Positions 25,473 to 33,944 of a stretch of 64,000 bases of DNA are shown in pieces. The stretch's first letter is position 1; each line of letters begins with the position of its first letter. The stretch is from Comamonas avium (lineage in GTDB: Bacteria > Pseudomonadota > Gammaproteobacteria > Burkholderiales > Burkholderiaceae_C). The stretch lies in contig NZ_JACSQK010000002.1 of the NCBI RefSeq assembly GCF_014836675.1, positions 186,001 to 250,000 of the forward strand. The letters run 5' to 3'. The translations under genes and the position numbers were made by a program. The notes under the pieces were generated by a model. It saw nothing but the letters and a program-made list of their open reading frames with translations, was not told where the DNA came from and searched no databases.

Positions 25473-26336
25473 TGTGCATAACAAGCTGTGCATAAGTTTT
25501 CATGACAGAGAAACTTTGCACGCTCTGGCTGTCTGGCAGCTGAAAACAAATTTTCAGCCTCGCTGGTACGAAGGCTCTTGGATTTTCAGCTCAATGAACT
25601 CTTTTTTCCAAAGTCTGACAAGCCCTTGAAGCGCTCCTCATCTGTTTACTGCTTTGGATTTTGAGTTTGAGGTGACTTGTTCTTTTAAATTTTTTATAAG
25701 AATAGTAGGTAGTAGTAGGTCTCTACATTTTTTGTGGATAACTTCACATTCAGACCTGATTTCAACTACTTGCCTACGGCCAAATCATGTGGGCCAGACC
25801 CTGTTGCTGTTGTCGTGCAAACAGGGATAACTTCCAAATTTTTTGAATTTTTGTGGATATCTATGTTTTCTTCAGTGATCTATCCACAAGTACTGCTTCA
25901 CTCTGATGTAACTTAGTTTTATGCGTTTATCTACTATGAAATAAGCGTTTAAAGCTATCAAATTTGATGTGAATAACTTTTAAAGCAGCACTTTTCCTAA
26001 GAAGAGCCATCCTGTGAACATCCCGAAACCCTGCGGGAAGACAAAGAGGCCATTGAAAAACGGAACAGATCCTGGATAGAGGCTTCATTTGCGCGAATTT
26101 TTTCGCGCGGTTGTTATTCTTTATGTTTTCTATTTTTAATTAGTAGTAATAGTAAGGATGGCTTGCTTCTGTGGATAACGTGAAAACGCTTTTTCAGATC
26201 AAGACGTTACAAAATTTCAAAGTATGTGCTGCAAGGCGGGATGAACGGTCACGCTTTTGGGTACAACTTCAGCACATGTCACCTTGGTGTGGATAAGTAG
26301 GTAGTTGCTCTTTTTTTCCACACAAAGTTATGCACA
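25473..26336. other. Candidate chromosomal replication origin (oriC)
   Basis: A gene-free, AT-rich stretch between the PQQ dehydrogenase and Spy-like genes carries about eleven DnaA-box-like 9-mers. Perfect TGTGGATAA boxes lie at 25733-25741, 26170-26178 and 26288-26296. Single-mismatch boxes lie at 25473-25481, 25487-25495, 25852-25860, 25880-25888, 25968-25976, 26314-26322 and 26328-26336. Two boxes have a TAG-type trinucleotide run 13-14 bases in front: TAG x2, G, TAG x3 (25703-25718) and TAG-TAG-TAA-TAG-TAA (26141-26155), each beside a T/A-rich tract. This is the arrangement of DnaA-trio unwinding elements. With parS sites and mnmG-rsmG-parAB within 13 kb, oriC is the best reading. Confidence 0.8.
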
Positions 26337-26418
26337 GGCAAAAATTGCCTTGCATGCCGTTCTTTCTGCACGACTTCAATGCAGGTAACTGCGTTACAAA
26401 AAAGTGAGCAACGCGGCG

Positions 26419-26454
26419 ATGTAACCCAGTTACCGGGTAAACCCTCGGTTACAT
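26419..26454. promoter_or_regulatory. GTTAC-type repeats beside the candidate origin
   Basis: ATGTAACC (26419-26426) and GGTTACAT (26447-26454) form an inverted repeat; between them lies a further AGTTACCGGGTAAAC palindrome. Related GTTACAAAA words are at about 26205 and 26393. The cluster could bind a regulator of origin activity or of the flanking gene. Confidence 0.45.
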
Positions 26455-26510
26455 GGCGTGCTGAATTGGATGGTTAAGTCGTTGTTTTTATTTTTGTTTT
26501 TGGATGTACC

Positions 26511-26534
26511 CAATGTGGGTGAACACCCACATTG
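26511..26534. promoter_or_regulatory. Perfect 24-base palindrome
   Basis: CAATGTGGGTG (26511-26521), AA, CACCCACATTG (26524-26534). Eleven-base perfect arms with a 2-base centre and no T-run point to a protein-binding site rather than a terminator. It lies 215 bases beyond the 3' end of the Spy-like gene, at the right edge of the candidate origin. Confidence 0.55.
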
Positions 26535-26681
26535 AAAGTGACGGCCATCGGCTGTTGCATTCCTCAATAGGTTTCAGCCATTGCAGTGCCCGCCCGCTAT
26601 GCGGTGTCTACGGCATCAATGCGCACAGGGCTGTGGGCGAGACAGCAGGGCTGTGCACAATGAAAGATTTTTTTCAGCCAC

Positions 26682-26706
26682 AAAAAAAGCAGGCCGAAGC
26701 CTGCTT
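26682..26706 (-). terminator. Terminator of the Spy-like gene
   Basis: On the minus strand, AAGCAGGC and GCCTGCTT arms with a 4-base loop run into a seven-base T-run, 20 bases past the stop codon. Confidence 0.85.
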
Positions 26707-26726
26707 GTGCAAAACGCCCGAAGGTT

Positions 26727-27293
26727 TTATGCAGCCGGTGAAGCGGTCACTGGTGCATGACTGGCGGGGCCATGGCCATGGTGACCACGTTTGCCATCCA
26801 TGCGCTTTGCGCCAGAGCCTGCGTGGTGCTTGCCTGGGTGGCGTGCTGTCAGCTCATCAAAAGCTTTTTGCTGGCTGGGGTTGAGGCTGCTGTAGAAACT
26901 GCGCGTGGCTTGATCGCGCTGTTCGGCTTTGGCGGAGCGTTCCTTGCGCAGCTTTTGCGCCAGATCGAGCCGCTCGGGTGTTGTCAGCTTGCGCAGATCG
27001 GCTCGCTCGCCATGGGCCTTGGTGCGAGGCTCAGGGGTGATTGCCTTGGCATATTTGTCCCAGGCTGCCTGTTGATTAGGCTGGATCTGCAAAAGTGTTT
27101 TCATGCGCTCTGTGCGTTCTGCATGAAACTTGGCAAAGTCGGGTGCCGTGTGGCGTGGACTGTGCTGGACTGCGGAATGGGCAGGGGCTGATACGGCAGG
27201 CTGTGCAGTCTGGGCGTTGGCGCTGAGGGCAAACGTGCCTGCCAAGGCAGCAGCGGCGACAGTGGCGGTCAAAGTACGTTGGAAGCGTTTCAT
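26727..27293 (-). CDS. Spy/CpxP-like periplasmic LTXXQ-type protein
   Basis: This 188-residue protein has a signal peptide (1-28, cleavage after A-N-A), then an all-helical region like Spy and CpxP: paired segments with L-Q-I-Q-P-N-Q-Q-A-A-W near residue 75, a L-T-T-P-E-R-L-D-L segment near 107 and S-L-N-P-S-Q-Q-K-A-F-D near 141. The C-terminus is rich in His, Gly and Lys. Members act as periplasmic chaperones or envelope-stress sensors, and His-rich ends often bind metal. The ATG at 27293 has AAAGGA upstream. Confidence 0.8.
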   Translation of the reverse strand: MKRFQRTLTATVAAAALAGTFALSANAQTAQPAVSAPAHSAVQHSPRHTAPDFAKFHAERTERMKTLLQIQPNQQAAWDKYAKAITPEPRTKAHGERADLRKLTTPERLDLAQKLRKERSAKAEQRDQATRSFYSSLNPSQQKAFDELTARHPGKHHAGSGAKRMDGKRGHHGHGPASHAPVTASPAA

Positions 27294-27500
27294 CACAAGT
27301 TCCTTTCAAGCGGTGTTGCGGTGAGACAAGCGTTTGCTGTGTCCTTGGATGCAAGTTTGAGGGCACTATGTAAGGGACTCGTGAGGCTTTGCTGCTGCTG
27401 TGTAAAGTAATACAAAGCTGCATGTGGCACGGTATGAAGGCTCAAGCGTTTTTTGCTCACGAGCACATATGGTGTAACTGCCAGTAGCTCATAAATTGAT

Positions 27501-27531
27501 AAGACAGGCCCGCCCGTGCTGGGCCTGTCTT
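27501..27531. promoter_or_regulatory. Hairpin in front of rdgC
   Basis: AAGACAGGCCC (27501-27511) and GGGCCTGTCTT (27521-27531) form a strong hairpin with a T-rich tail, 35 bases before the rdgC start. No upstream gene on this strand needs a terminator here, so it may be an attenuator in the rdgC leader. Confidence 0.5.
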
Positions 27532-27566
27532 GGTTTTGTTTGAATGAATCAGGAAGAGGTGGCTGC

Positions 27567-28571
27567 GTGTTCAAAAACATGATCGTGTACCGCATGGCGG
27601 CGCAATGGGAAGGCTCACTGGAGCAGGTGCAAGAGGCTCTGCAAAAGACGCCTTTCATGGCTTGCGGCGCAACGCAGGAACAATCGGCAGGCTGGGTGCC
27701 GCCACGCGGTGAGGAGCACGGCCTGCTGGCTGAAAGCGTTGGTGGTCAGTGGATCCTGCGCTTTATGAGCGAGTCCAAAATGCTGCCCGCCAGCGTGCTC
27801 AATCGCAAGGTGCAGGAGAAGGCTGACGCGATTGAAAAAGAGTTTGGCCGCAAGCCCGGCAAGAAAGAAAAGCGCGACCTCAAAGACGAGGCCAAGCTCG
27901 ATTTGCTGCCCATGGCTTTCACCAAGCAAAGCAGCCTGTGGGTGTGGATCGATCCGCAAGCCAAGTTTTTGGTGCTCGATACCGGCGCTCAGGGCAAGGC
28001 TGACGAAGTGGTCACGCTGCTGGTAGAAGGGCTCAAGGGCTTTGGCGTGGCCTTGCTGGACACACAAACCAGTGCCCAGGCTGCCATGGCCCATTGGCTG
28101 TTGACGCAGGAAGCTCCTGTGGGCTTTAGCATTGACCGTGAGTGTGAGTTGAAGGCGGCTGACGAATCCAAGGCGGTGGTGCGTTATGCCCGCCACCCGC
28201 TGGATATTGATGAAGTCAAGCAGCATGTGGAGCATGGCAAATTGCCAACCAAGCTGGCTATGACGTGGGACGACCGCGTGAGCTTTTTGCTGACCGACAG
28301 CCTGCAAATCAAGAAAATTGCATTCACTGATACGGTTCTGGATCAAGCCGGTGATGAAGGTGGCTTTGACACCGATGTGGCCATTGCGACGGGCGAGCTG
28401 TCCAAGCTGATTCCAGACTTGATCGAAGCCTTGGGTGGCGAAGGCCGCACCGAGATTGGCCAGCCCGCACCGGGTGCAGAAACTCTGGCGGTGCGAGTGG
28501 CAGGCAAAGGTGCTGTGACAGGCCCGGCCCTTGCTCCGCAAGACACAGACCCGCAAGACGCACCGTTCTAA
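27567..28571 (+). CDS. rdgC: Recombination-associated protein RdgC
   Basis: This 334-residue protein binds double-stranded DNA as a ring and modulates RecA and replication-restart events. The start is best read as the GTG at 27567 (V-F-K-N-M-I-V-Y-R), matching the family's M-F-K-N-x-x-x-Y-R opening, with an AGGAAGAGG ribosome site. The family-specific K-K-E-K-R-D-L-K-D-E segment lies near residue 105, and the V-S-F-L-L-T-D-S-L-Q-I-K-K-I region near 240. Its location next to the candidate origin is notable but may be incidental. The 3' end overlaps the convergent GGDEF gene by 4 bases. Confidence 0.92.
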   Translation: MFKNMIVYRMAAQWEGSLEQVQEALQKTPFMACGATQEQSAGWVPPRGEEHGLLAESVGGQWILRFMSESKMLPASVLNRKVQEKADAIEKEFGRKPGKKEKRDLKDEAKLDLLPMAFTKQSSLWVWIDPQAKFLVLDTGAQGKADEVVTLLVEGLKGFGVALLDTQTSAQAAMAHWLLTQEAPVGFSIDRECELKAADESKAVVRYARHPLDIDEVKQHVEHGKLPTKLAMTWDDRVSFLLTDSLQIKKIAFTDTVLDQAGDEGGFDTDVAIATGELSKLIPDLIEALGGEGRTEIGQPAPGAETLAVRVAGKGAVTGPALAPQDTDPQDAPF

Positions 28572-29788
28572 GGCATGGCGGCCGCTGTGTGCGACTGCAT
28601 GGTATGCACAGTGGCCGACATGGCTACGCGGTCACGGCCATTGCGCTTGGCCACGTACATGGCTTCATCAGCCGCACCGACCAGACGCTCCCATGAGCTG
28701 CCATGCGTGGGTGTGCCTGCATACACTCCCACGCTGATGGTGGTGTGCAGCAGCTTGCCGTTGGGCAATGGCATGGGAGATTTGCGCACTGCCTGGCACA
28801 GGCGCTCAGCCAGATGGAACGCCTCACGGGCGTGCGTATTGGGCAATACGACCACAAACTCTTCACCGCCGTAGCGGGCGGCAAAATCGCTGGTGCGACG
28901 GTGCTGCATGACAGTGCGCGCAATGCTTTGAATGACGTAGTCACCCACCAGGTGCCCATAACTGTCATTGACGCTTTTGAAGTGGTCGATGTCCAGAACC
29001 ATGATGGACAGTGCCTGTCCCTGCTGCGCAGCCGCTTCAATGGCGTGTTGCAGGATCTGCACCAAAGCTGCACGGTTGGGCAGTTGGGTGAGTGGGTCAA
29101 GCTGGGCTTTGCTTTGCTCCATCACGGTCTCCCGATCCCGCAGCATGATCAAAAAACCAATGCTGCGAACACTCAACTGAAGCAGCACCCCCAGGCACAG
29201 CGCCCATAGCAGCAGCGTGTTTGCTGGCGAGGTACTGGCGGCGCCGTCAAAGAGCGCGGTGGTTCTGAAAAGCTCCACGGGCAAGATCGCGAGCATGTGT
29301 ACCAGCACTGCGCCTGTAACCAGAATCCAGCCCCTGCCGGGCGTGCTTGTGCGTATGCGCAGCAGCACCACCACGGCGAAAACCAGCTGCAGCGCAACCA
29401 TCGCTGCATGCAGCTGGTGAAAGCGCGTTAGGTCCTGAGGCAGCAGCCATGCCGCCAGCAACAGCGACACTCCTGTAGGTAGCAGTACGGTGGTGGCATC
29501 GCGGCCCCTGTCGCTGCTTTGCCTGAAGCGCTGGATGGCCACAGTGAACACGCCAATGGCCATGCTCAAAAGCGCTTGAGAGACCACCAGCAGTGCGATC
29601 AGGTTCCATCTGGTATGCAGGGCAAGTAGCCCGTAGGCAAGCGCACTGAGCAGTGTGCTGGCCAGCGTCAAAGCCATGCCTTGTTGCCAGTACTGGCGGC
29701 CCAAGGCCCACATGACCCACACCACCGTGAAAGCAGACAGGCAGGCCATGCCATAGGCCGTAAAAAAGTCTGGGAGCAGGGGAGTCAT
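28568..29788 (-). CDS. Membrane-anchored diguanylate cyclase
   Basis: This 406-residue protein has an N-terminal half of about seven hydrophobic segments (residues 10-215) and a C-terminal GGDEF domain. The active-site motif reads GGEEF near residue 307 and is preceded by R-T-S-D, an intact RxxD inhibitory site five residues upstream. It should therefore make cyclic di-GMP and be product-inhibited, in response to a signal sensed in or near the membrane. It is followed on the same strand by a second GGDEF gene upstream of it, so two cyclases lie side by side. Confidence 0.9.
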   Translation of the reverse strand: MTPLLPDFFTAYGMACLSAFTVVWVMWALGRQYWQQGMALTLASTLLSALAYGLLALHTRWNLIALLVVSQALLSMAIGVFTVAIQRFRQSSDRGRDATTVLLPTGVSLLLAAWLLPQDLTRFHQLHAAMVALQLVFAVVVLLRIRTSTPGRGWILVTGAVLVHMLAILPVELFRTTALFDGAASTSPANTLLLWALCLGVLLQLSVRSIGFLIMLRDRETVMEQSKAQLDPLTQLPNRAALVQILQHAIEAAAQQGQALSIMVLDIDHFKSVNDSYGHLVGDYVIQSIARTVMQHRRTSDFAARYGGEEFVVVLPNTHAREAFHLAERLCQAVRKSPMPLPNGKLLHTTISVGVYAGTPTHGSSWERLVGAADEAMYVAKRNGRDRVAMSATVHTMQSHTAAAMP

Positions 29789-29882
29789 GGCGATGCCTTA
29801 GATAACAAGAGACAAGAAATGTGTCTGCATGTATCTCAACGGCAAAACATGCCTCAGCTTGTAGGCTGTATCCGCTTTTTAG

Positions 29883-30905
29883 TCAGGGGGCAATGCTCAG
29901 TGCTCGACGGCGCTCCTTGTCGGCATACATGGCCATATCGGCCTGATGAAAGGCCTCATCGACGCTGGTAAAGCCCGAAACATGGACCAGACCCACGCTG
30001 GCTCCCGGGTAGTGCAGCGGCTGTCCATCATCGAGCGTGATCTCGCATGCAGAGGCTTGTCGCAGGCGCGTTTCTAAGGCGGTGAGCGCGTGTTTGAGCC
30101 CTTCATCAAAAGGCGCAGGCCCTGGGGTGACCACCACAAACTCATCACCTCCCATGCGTGCCACCATGTCGCCGCCGCGCAGGCTGTGCTGCAGGCGCTG
30201 TGCCAGCTGGCACAGCAGCCGGTCGCCTGCGGCGTGGCCATGTTCATCGTTGATTTGCTTGAAGCCGTCAAGATCTACGAAAGCCACCAGCACAGACTCG
30301 CCACTGCGCTGTGCGCGTGCCAGCAGGCGCTGCAGCTCATTGATCAAGGCCGTACGGTTGGGCAACTGGGTGAGCGAGTCAGTCAATGCCAAATGCGTCA
30401 GCATTGAGTTGCGCTCTTTCAGCAGCTCCAGCAATTGCTCTCTCTCTACATGGTGGCCGATCAACTGGGCAAACAGCTGCAGCACCACTTCTGTTTCAGA
30501 GGGGAGCGTGGCATCGCTGGCACTGGCGGCACACAAGGTGCCATAGACGCTGCCATCAGACATGCGCACCGGGGCACTGACATAGGTGCGTATGCCCAGC
30601 GCTTGTGCGGCCTGCGAATCACCCCAGTGCTCCTGCACATTGCTGGTACACATGCGTCCTTCTGCCAAAGCGCGCTGACACAGCGTGTCGTTCCAGGGAA
30701 CGCTCAGCCCCTCAGGAATCTGCATTTGCTGCGTATTGCGGGCATACAGCACATGCTGCAGCGCTTGCTCGAAGTCGATGGTGGTCAGGTAGGTGGATTC
30801 CAGCCGCGTTACCTGCCCGAGCATTTCAAGCAGTGGACGGACCAAATCTTCTTGGCTTTTGGCAAGCTTTAAAGATTGAGAAAGGCTAGTCAGCAGGTTA
30901 TCCAT
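29883..30905 (-). CDS. GAF-GGDEF diguanylate cyclase
   Basis: This 340-residue soluble protein has an N-terminal GAF domain (about 15-160) and a GGDEF domain (about 175-335). The active-site GGDEF motif near residue 252 is intact and preceded by R-G-G-D, the RxxD inhibitory site. It probably makes cyclic di-GMP in response to a small ligand or redox signal. A 94-base gap separates it from the membrane-anchored cyclase downstream on the same strand, so the two may be co-transcribed. Confidence 0.9.
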   Translation of the reverse strand: MDNLLTSLSQSLKLAKSQEDLVRPLLEMLGQVTRLESTYLTTIDFEQALQHVLYARNTQQMQIPEGLSVPWNDTLCQRALAEGRMCTSNVQEHWGDSQAAQALGIRTYVSAPVRMSDGSVYGTLCAASASDATLPSETEVVLQLFAQLIGHHVEREQLLELLKERNSMLTHLALTDSLTQLPNRTALINELQRLLARAQRSGESVLVAFVDLDGFKQINDEHGHAAGDRLLCQLAQRLQHSLRGGDMVARMGGDEFVVVTPGPAPFDEGLKHALTALETRLRQASACEITLDDGQPLHYPGASVGLVHVSGFTSVDEAFHQADMAMYADKERRRALSIAP

Positions 30906-31203
30906 GGTCAGGCAGTGGGAAAGAAGAATGAAAAACGCTGTGACACAGGCGTTCTTGTGAGGTTTTCAGGTGCATGGCAACACTGAAAGCATAGGCCGCT
31001 TTGCGGGGTTATGAAGGCAGAGTTTGTCTACTTTGTGATGCCAGTGTTGCTGAATGTTCGGGTGCTTTCCGCTGGGTTGGTTTGATTGTTTTTGTGTGAG
31101 CGCTTCAAGTGATCGATAAAACACGAGGCCATGCTCTATTCCTTAGAATGCCTTGAGTGTTTGCTATCGGTTTTGAGTTTTGACAGTAATTTCTTCACAA
31201 GCA

Positions 31204-32082
31204 ATGGACCTCGTTGCTGCACCTTCCCCCTGGGGAACCCCTGTTCAGCGTGTGGCCCAGCGCCGCAACAAGCGAGATGCGTTGCTTGTCACCGCAGCCC
31301 GGCTGTTTAAGCAGCAGGGATTTGCATCGGCCTCGCTGGATCAGATGGCCGCACAGCTGGGCATTACCAAACCGACGCTGTACTACTACGTGCGCAGCAA
31401 ATCGGAGCTGGTCCAGGCCTGTGCGCTGGCCGGTTTTCAGCAAGCGATTGAAGGAGTGCGTGAAGCCCTGCAATCGGCAGGAGAGGCAGGTCTGGAAGCC
31501 GCTCTGAAGGCCTATGCGCGGGTGCTCTCAACAGATTTTGGATGGTGCATGGTGCGCATTGATGAGTGGGAGCTACCCGCTGCATCTGCCCAGCACATGC
31601 AGCAGCAGCGCAGCATTCTGGAGAAAGGACTTGCATCAGCGGCTGCGTCGGCCACGCAAGTGGCGGTATGGCTGCGAGCACTGGAAGGCGTGGTGCTGAG
31701 TTTGCCCAAGGCCCATGTCAACAGCTTGATTGCGCTGCTTTGTGCGCAGCACCGGCCTCTGCAATCTCGCAAGGAGGAGCCTGCGCCATCGACCGAGCAG
31801 CCACGCAGTGATCGACAGGCAGGGCGCAAGCGGCCAGTGGTGGCACAGGGCCAGGCGGCTCTGGCTGCACCTGCTGTGCAGCCTTCGTCTCTTGCTGCTG
31901 CTCAAATTTCAATGCTGCCCAGCCAGGAGTGCTCTGCCCCTGCCGTTGCCCAAGTGCCGCTGGCTGGTGCAGTGCAGCGGATCATGGAGCGCCCCGATCC
32001 GGCTGAAGTCAGGAAGGTCAAGCCGGCGCTGAAACCGCGTGCGAAGTCCATGCAGACAACGGCACAGATCAATCTTTTCTGA
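31204..32082 (+). CDS. TetR-family regulator with long C-terminal tail
   Basis: The N-terminal helix-turn-helix (about residues 20-70, with S-L-D-Q-M-A-A-Q-L-G-I-T-K-P-T-L-Y-Y-Y) is typical of TetR repressors, and a helical ligand domain follows to about residue 185. The remaining roughly 105 residues are Ala-, Gln- and Pro-rich with little predicted structure, which is unusual, as most family members end near residue 200. I chose the ATG at 31204; the longer reading from a TTG at 31180 is possible and no strong ribosome site decides. The ligand and target genes are unknown; the converging thiolase gene may be related. Confidence 0.82.
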   Translation: MDLVAAPSPWGTPVQRVAQRRNKRDALLVTAARLFKQQGFASASLDQMAAQLGITKPTLYYYVRSKSELVQACALAGFQQAIEGVREALQSAGEAGLEAALKAYARVLSTDFGWCMVRIDEWELPAASAQHMQQQRSILEKGLASAAASATQVAVWLRALEGVVLSLPKAHVNSLIALLCAQHRPLQSRKEEPAPSTEQPRSDRQAGRKRPVVAQGQAALAAPAVQPSSLAAAQISMLPSQECSAPAVAQVPLAGAVQRIMERPDPAEVRKVKPALKPRAKSMQTTAQINLF

Positions 32083-32187
32083 TGCGAATCTTGGATGCAA
32101 AAAATGTGCGTGACTTTGCGCCGCGCCACAGTCCGCCAAGATGGATGGACAGACGCATCCAGGAATAAAAGCGCGGGCAACGCAGAT

Positions 32188-32224
32188 AAAAAAAGGGCCA
32201 GCAACCCCAAAGATTGCTAGCCCT
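32188..32224 (-). terminator. Terminator of the thiolase gene
   Basis: AGGGCTAGCAA and TTGCTGGCCCT arms on the minus strand, with one internal mismatch, end in a seven-base T-run 20 bases past the thiolase stop. Confidence 0.8.
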
Positions 32225-32243
32225 GACGTTGCCTGCGCAGGCC

Positions 32244-33431
32244 TTATACGCGTTCAAAAATGGCGGCAATCCCCTGGCCACCACCGATGCACATGGTTAC
32301 CAGTGCGTAGCGGCCACCTGTGCGGTGCAGCTCATAAATCGCCTTGGTGGTAATGATGGCGCCAGTCGCTCCCACGGGGTGACCCAGCGAGATGCCAGAG
32401 CCATTGGGGTTGACCTTGGCGGGGTCCAGCCCCAGCTCCTGAATGACCGCGCAGGCCTGGGCTGCGAAGGCTTCGTTGGCCTCAATCACATCCATGTCCT
32501 GAATCTTCAGACCTGTGCGCGCCAGCACCTTTTGTGTTGCGGGGACAGGGCCAATGCCCATGTAGGCGGGGTCAACGCCAGCGTGCGCATAGCCCACCAG
32601 ACGCGCCAGAGGTTTCACCCCCAGGGCCTGAACACGGTCACCGGCCACCAAGGTGACTGCGGCTGCGCCGTCGTTGATGCCTGAGGCATTGCCCGCAGTG
32701 ACGCTGCCGCCTTCTTTCTTGAAGGCCGGTTTCATGGCGGCCAGGGTATCAACAGTGGTGCTGCCACGCACGTGTTCATCCGTGTCAAACACGATGGTGC
32801 CTTTGCGCGAGGCGATTTCCACGGGAACGATTTGCTCTTTGAAGTAGCCTGCGGCAATGGCTGCTGCTGCGCGGGTTTGGCTGAGTACGGCCAGCTCGTC
32901 TTGCATCTGGCGGCTGATTTTGTAGCGATCGGCCACGTTCTCTGCCGTGATGCCCATGTGCATTTTTTGCCAGGGGTCATGCAAGATGCCCAGCATGTAA
33001 TCCACGCTCTTGGCATCGCCCATGCGTGCACCCCAGCGCGATGCGGTGTCGAAGTAGGGGCCACGGCTCATGGATTCAGAACCCCCGCCAATGGCCACAT
33101 CACAGTCACCCAGCGCAATGGATTGGGCTGCAGACACAATGGCTTGCAGGCCAGAGCCACACAGGCGGTTCACGTTGAAGGCGGGCGTCTCGATGGGGCA
33201 GCCGGCATCAATGGCTGCCACGCGAGCCAGGTAGGCATCTTTGGTATCTGTGGGAATGACATTGCCCATGACCACATGGCCCACGACATCGGGGGAGATT
33301 CCGGCCCGCTCTATCGCAGCCTTGACGGCTGTGGTGGCCAGCTGGGTGTTGGCTACATCTTTGAGAGCACCACCAAAAGTGCCAATGGCGGTACGTGCAG
33401 CGCTGACGACAAAAATTTCACGGGTGCTCAT
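32244..33431 (-). CDS. Acetyl-CoA C-acyltransferase (thiolase)
   Basis: This 395-residue thiolase condenses or cleaves acyl-CoA with acetyl-CoA. The nucleophilic Cys91 lies in N-R-L-C-G-S-G, His351 in G-H-P-V-G-A-T-G and the acid-base Cys381 in C-I-G-G-G-Q-G, so all three catalytic residues are present. It resembles biosynthetic thiolases of the PhaA/BktB type, suggesting a role in polyhydroxyalkanoate synthesis or in fatty-acid and amino-acid breakdown. The ATG at 33431 has GGAGAC upstream. No other poly-hydroxyalkanoate gene is adjacent, so the exact pathway is open. Confidence 0.9.
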   Translation of the reverse strand: MSTREIFVVSAARTAIGTFGGALKDVANTQLATTAVKAAIERAGISPDVVGHVVMGNVIPTDTKDAYLARVAAIDAGCPIETPAFNVNRLCGSGLQAIVSAAQSIALGDCDVAIGGGSESMSRGPYFDTASRWGARMGDAKSVDYMLGILHDPWQKMHMGITAENVADRYKISRQMQDELAVLSQTRAAAAIAAGYFKEQIVPVEIASRKGTIVFDTDEHVRGSTTVDTLAAMKPAFKKEGGSVTAGNASGINDGAAAVTLVAGDRVQALGVKPLARLVGYAHAGVDPAYMGIGPVPATQKVLARTGLKIQDMDVIEANEAFAAQACAVIQELGLDPAKVNPNGSGISLGHPVGATGAIITTKAIYELHRTGGRYALVTMCIGGGQGIAAIFERV

Positions 33432-33566
33432 GCGTTGTCTCCAATGGTTGTTTAGGCAAAGCTGACAGCCATTGTGCGTTTGCAGCAACCAACTGCCAAT
33501 CGTGCGTGTGACAGAGACAACGTGCAGCCGCTGCCACCTGCACAGTGGCGGCCACGGCTGCTGGGT

Positions 33567-33761
33567 TCAGGCGACGGTGTAGCCTTCTTCGGTAATAGCA
33601 CTGGCCAGCGCTGCACGCGGGCTATCGCTGTGCACCACCACCTGCCCCGTGGTTCTGTCGATGGTGGTCTGGGCTTGTGCATCTACCTGACTGATGGCTT
33701 GCTGGACAGCGCGTTCGCAGTGGCCGCAAGTCATTCCCTGCACTTGAAAAACATGTTCCAT
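33567..33761 (-). CDS. Copper chaperone-like HMA-domain protein
   Basis: This 64-residue protein is a single heavy-metal-associated domain with the metal-binding motif G-M-T-C-G-H-C at residues 9-15. Such proteins bind Cu(I) in the cytoplasm and pass it to an export ATPase or regulator. No copper ATPase lies in the window. It stands alone between the thiolase and a parS site, so regulation cannot be inferred. Confidence 0.87.
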   Translation of the reverse strand: MEHVFQVQGMTCGHCERAVQQAISQVDAQAQTTIDRTTGQVVVHSDSPRAALASAITEEGYTVA

Positions 33762-33814
33762 GGTTGGCTTTCAATGGTTCGAGATGCCGCTAAATGTACC
33801 GCGCAACGCACATG

Positions 33815-33830
33815 TGTTTCACGTGGAACG
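33815..33830. promoter_or_regulatory. parS: parS site 1
   Basis: TGTTTCACGTGGAACG differs from the ParB consensus palindrome TGTTTCACGTGAAACA at two bases, keeping the central CACGTG. It lies in the gap between the copper chaperone and chemoreceptor genes. Confidence 0.85.
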
Positions 33831-33924
33831 CCGGGTCGGTGGCGCACCTGTTTAGTCATAGCAGCTTCGAGTCCGGAGAAGTAGCCCCAAGAAGGGGTTT
33901 TCTTTAGGCTTGTTTGTCAGACTT

Positions 33925-33944
33925 GTCTGGCAAACTTGCCAGAC
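33925..33944. promoter_or_regulatory. Perfect palindrome upstream of the chemoreceptor gene
   Basis: GTCTGGCAA (33925-33933), AC, TTGCCAGAC (33936-33944). Nine-base perfect arms with a 2-base centre and no T-run suggest an operator about 120 bases ahead of the chemoreceptor start. The rest of the 33762-34064 gap has parS site 1 and no gene. Confidence 0.5.
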
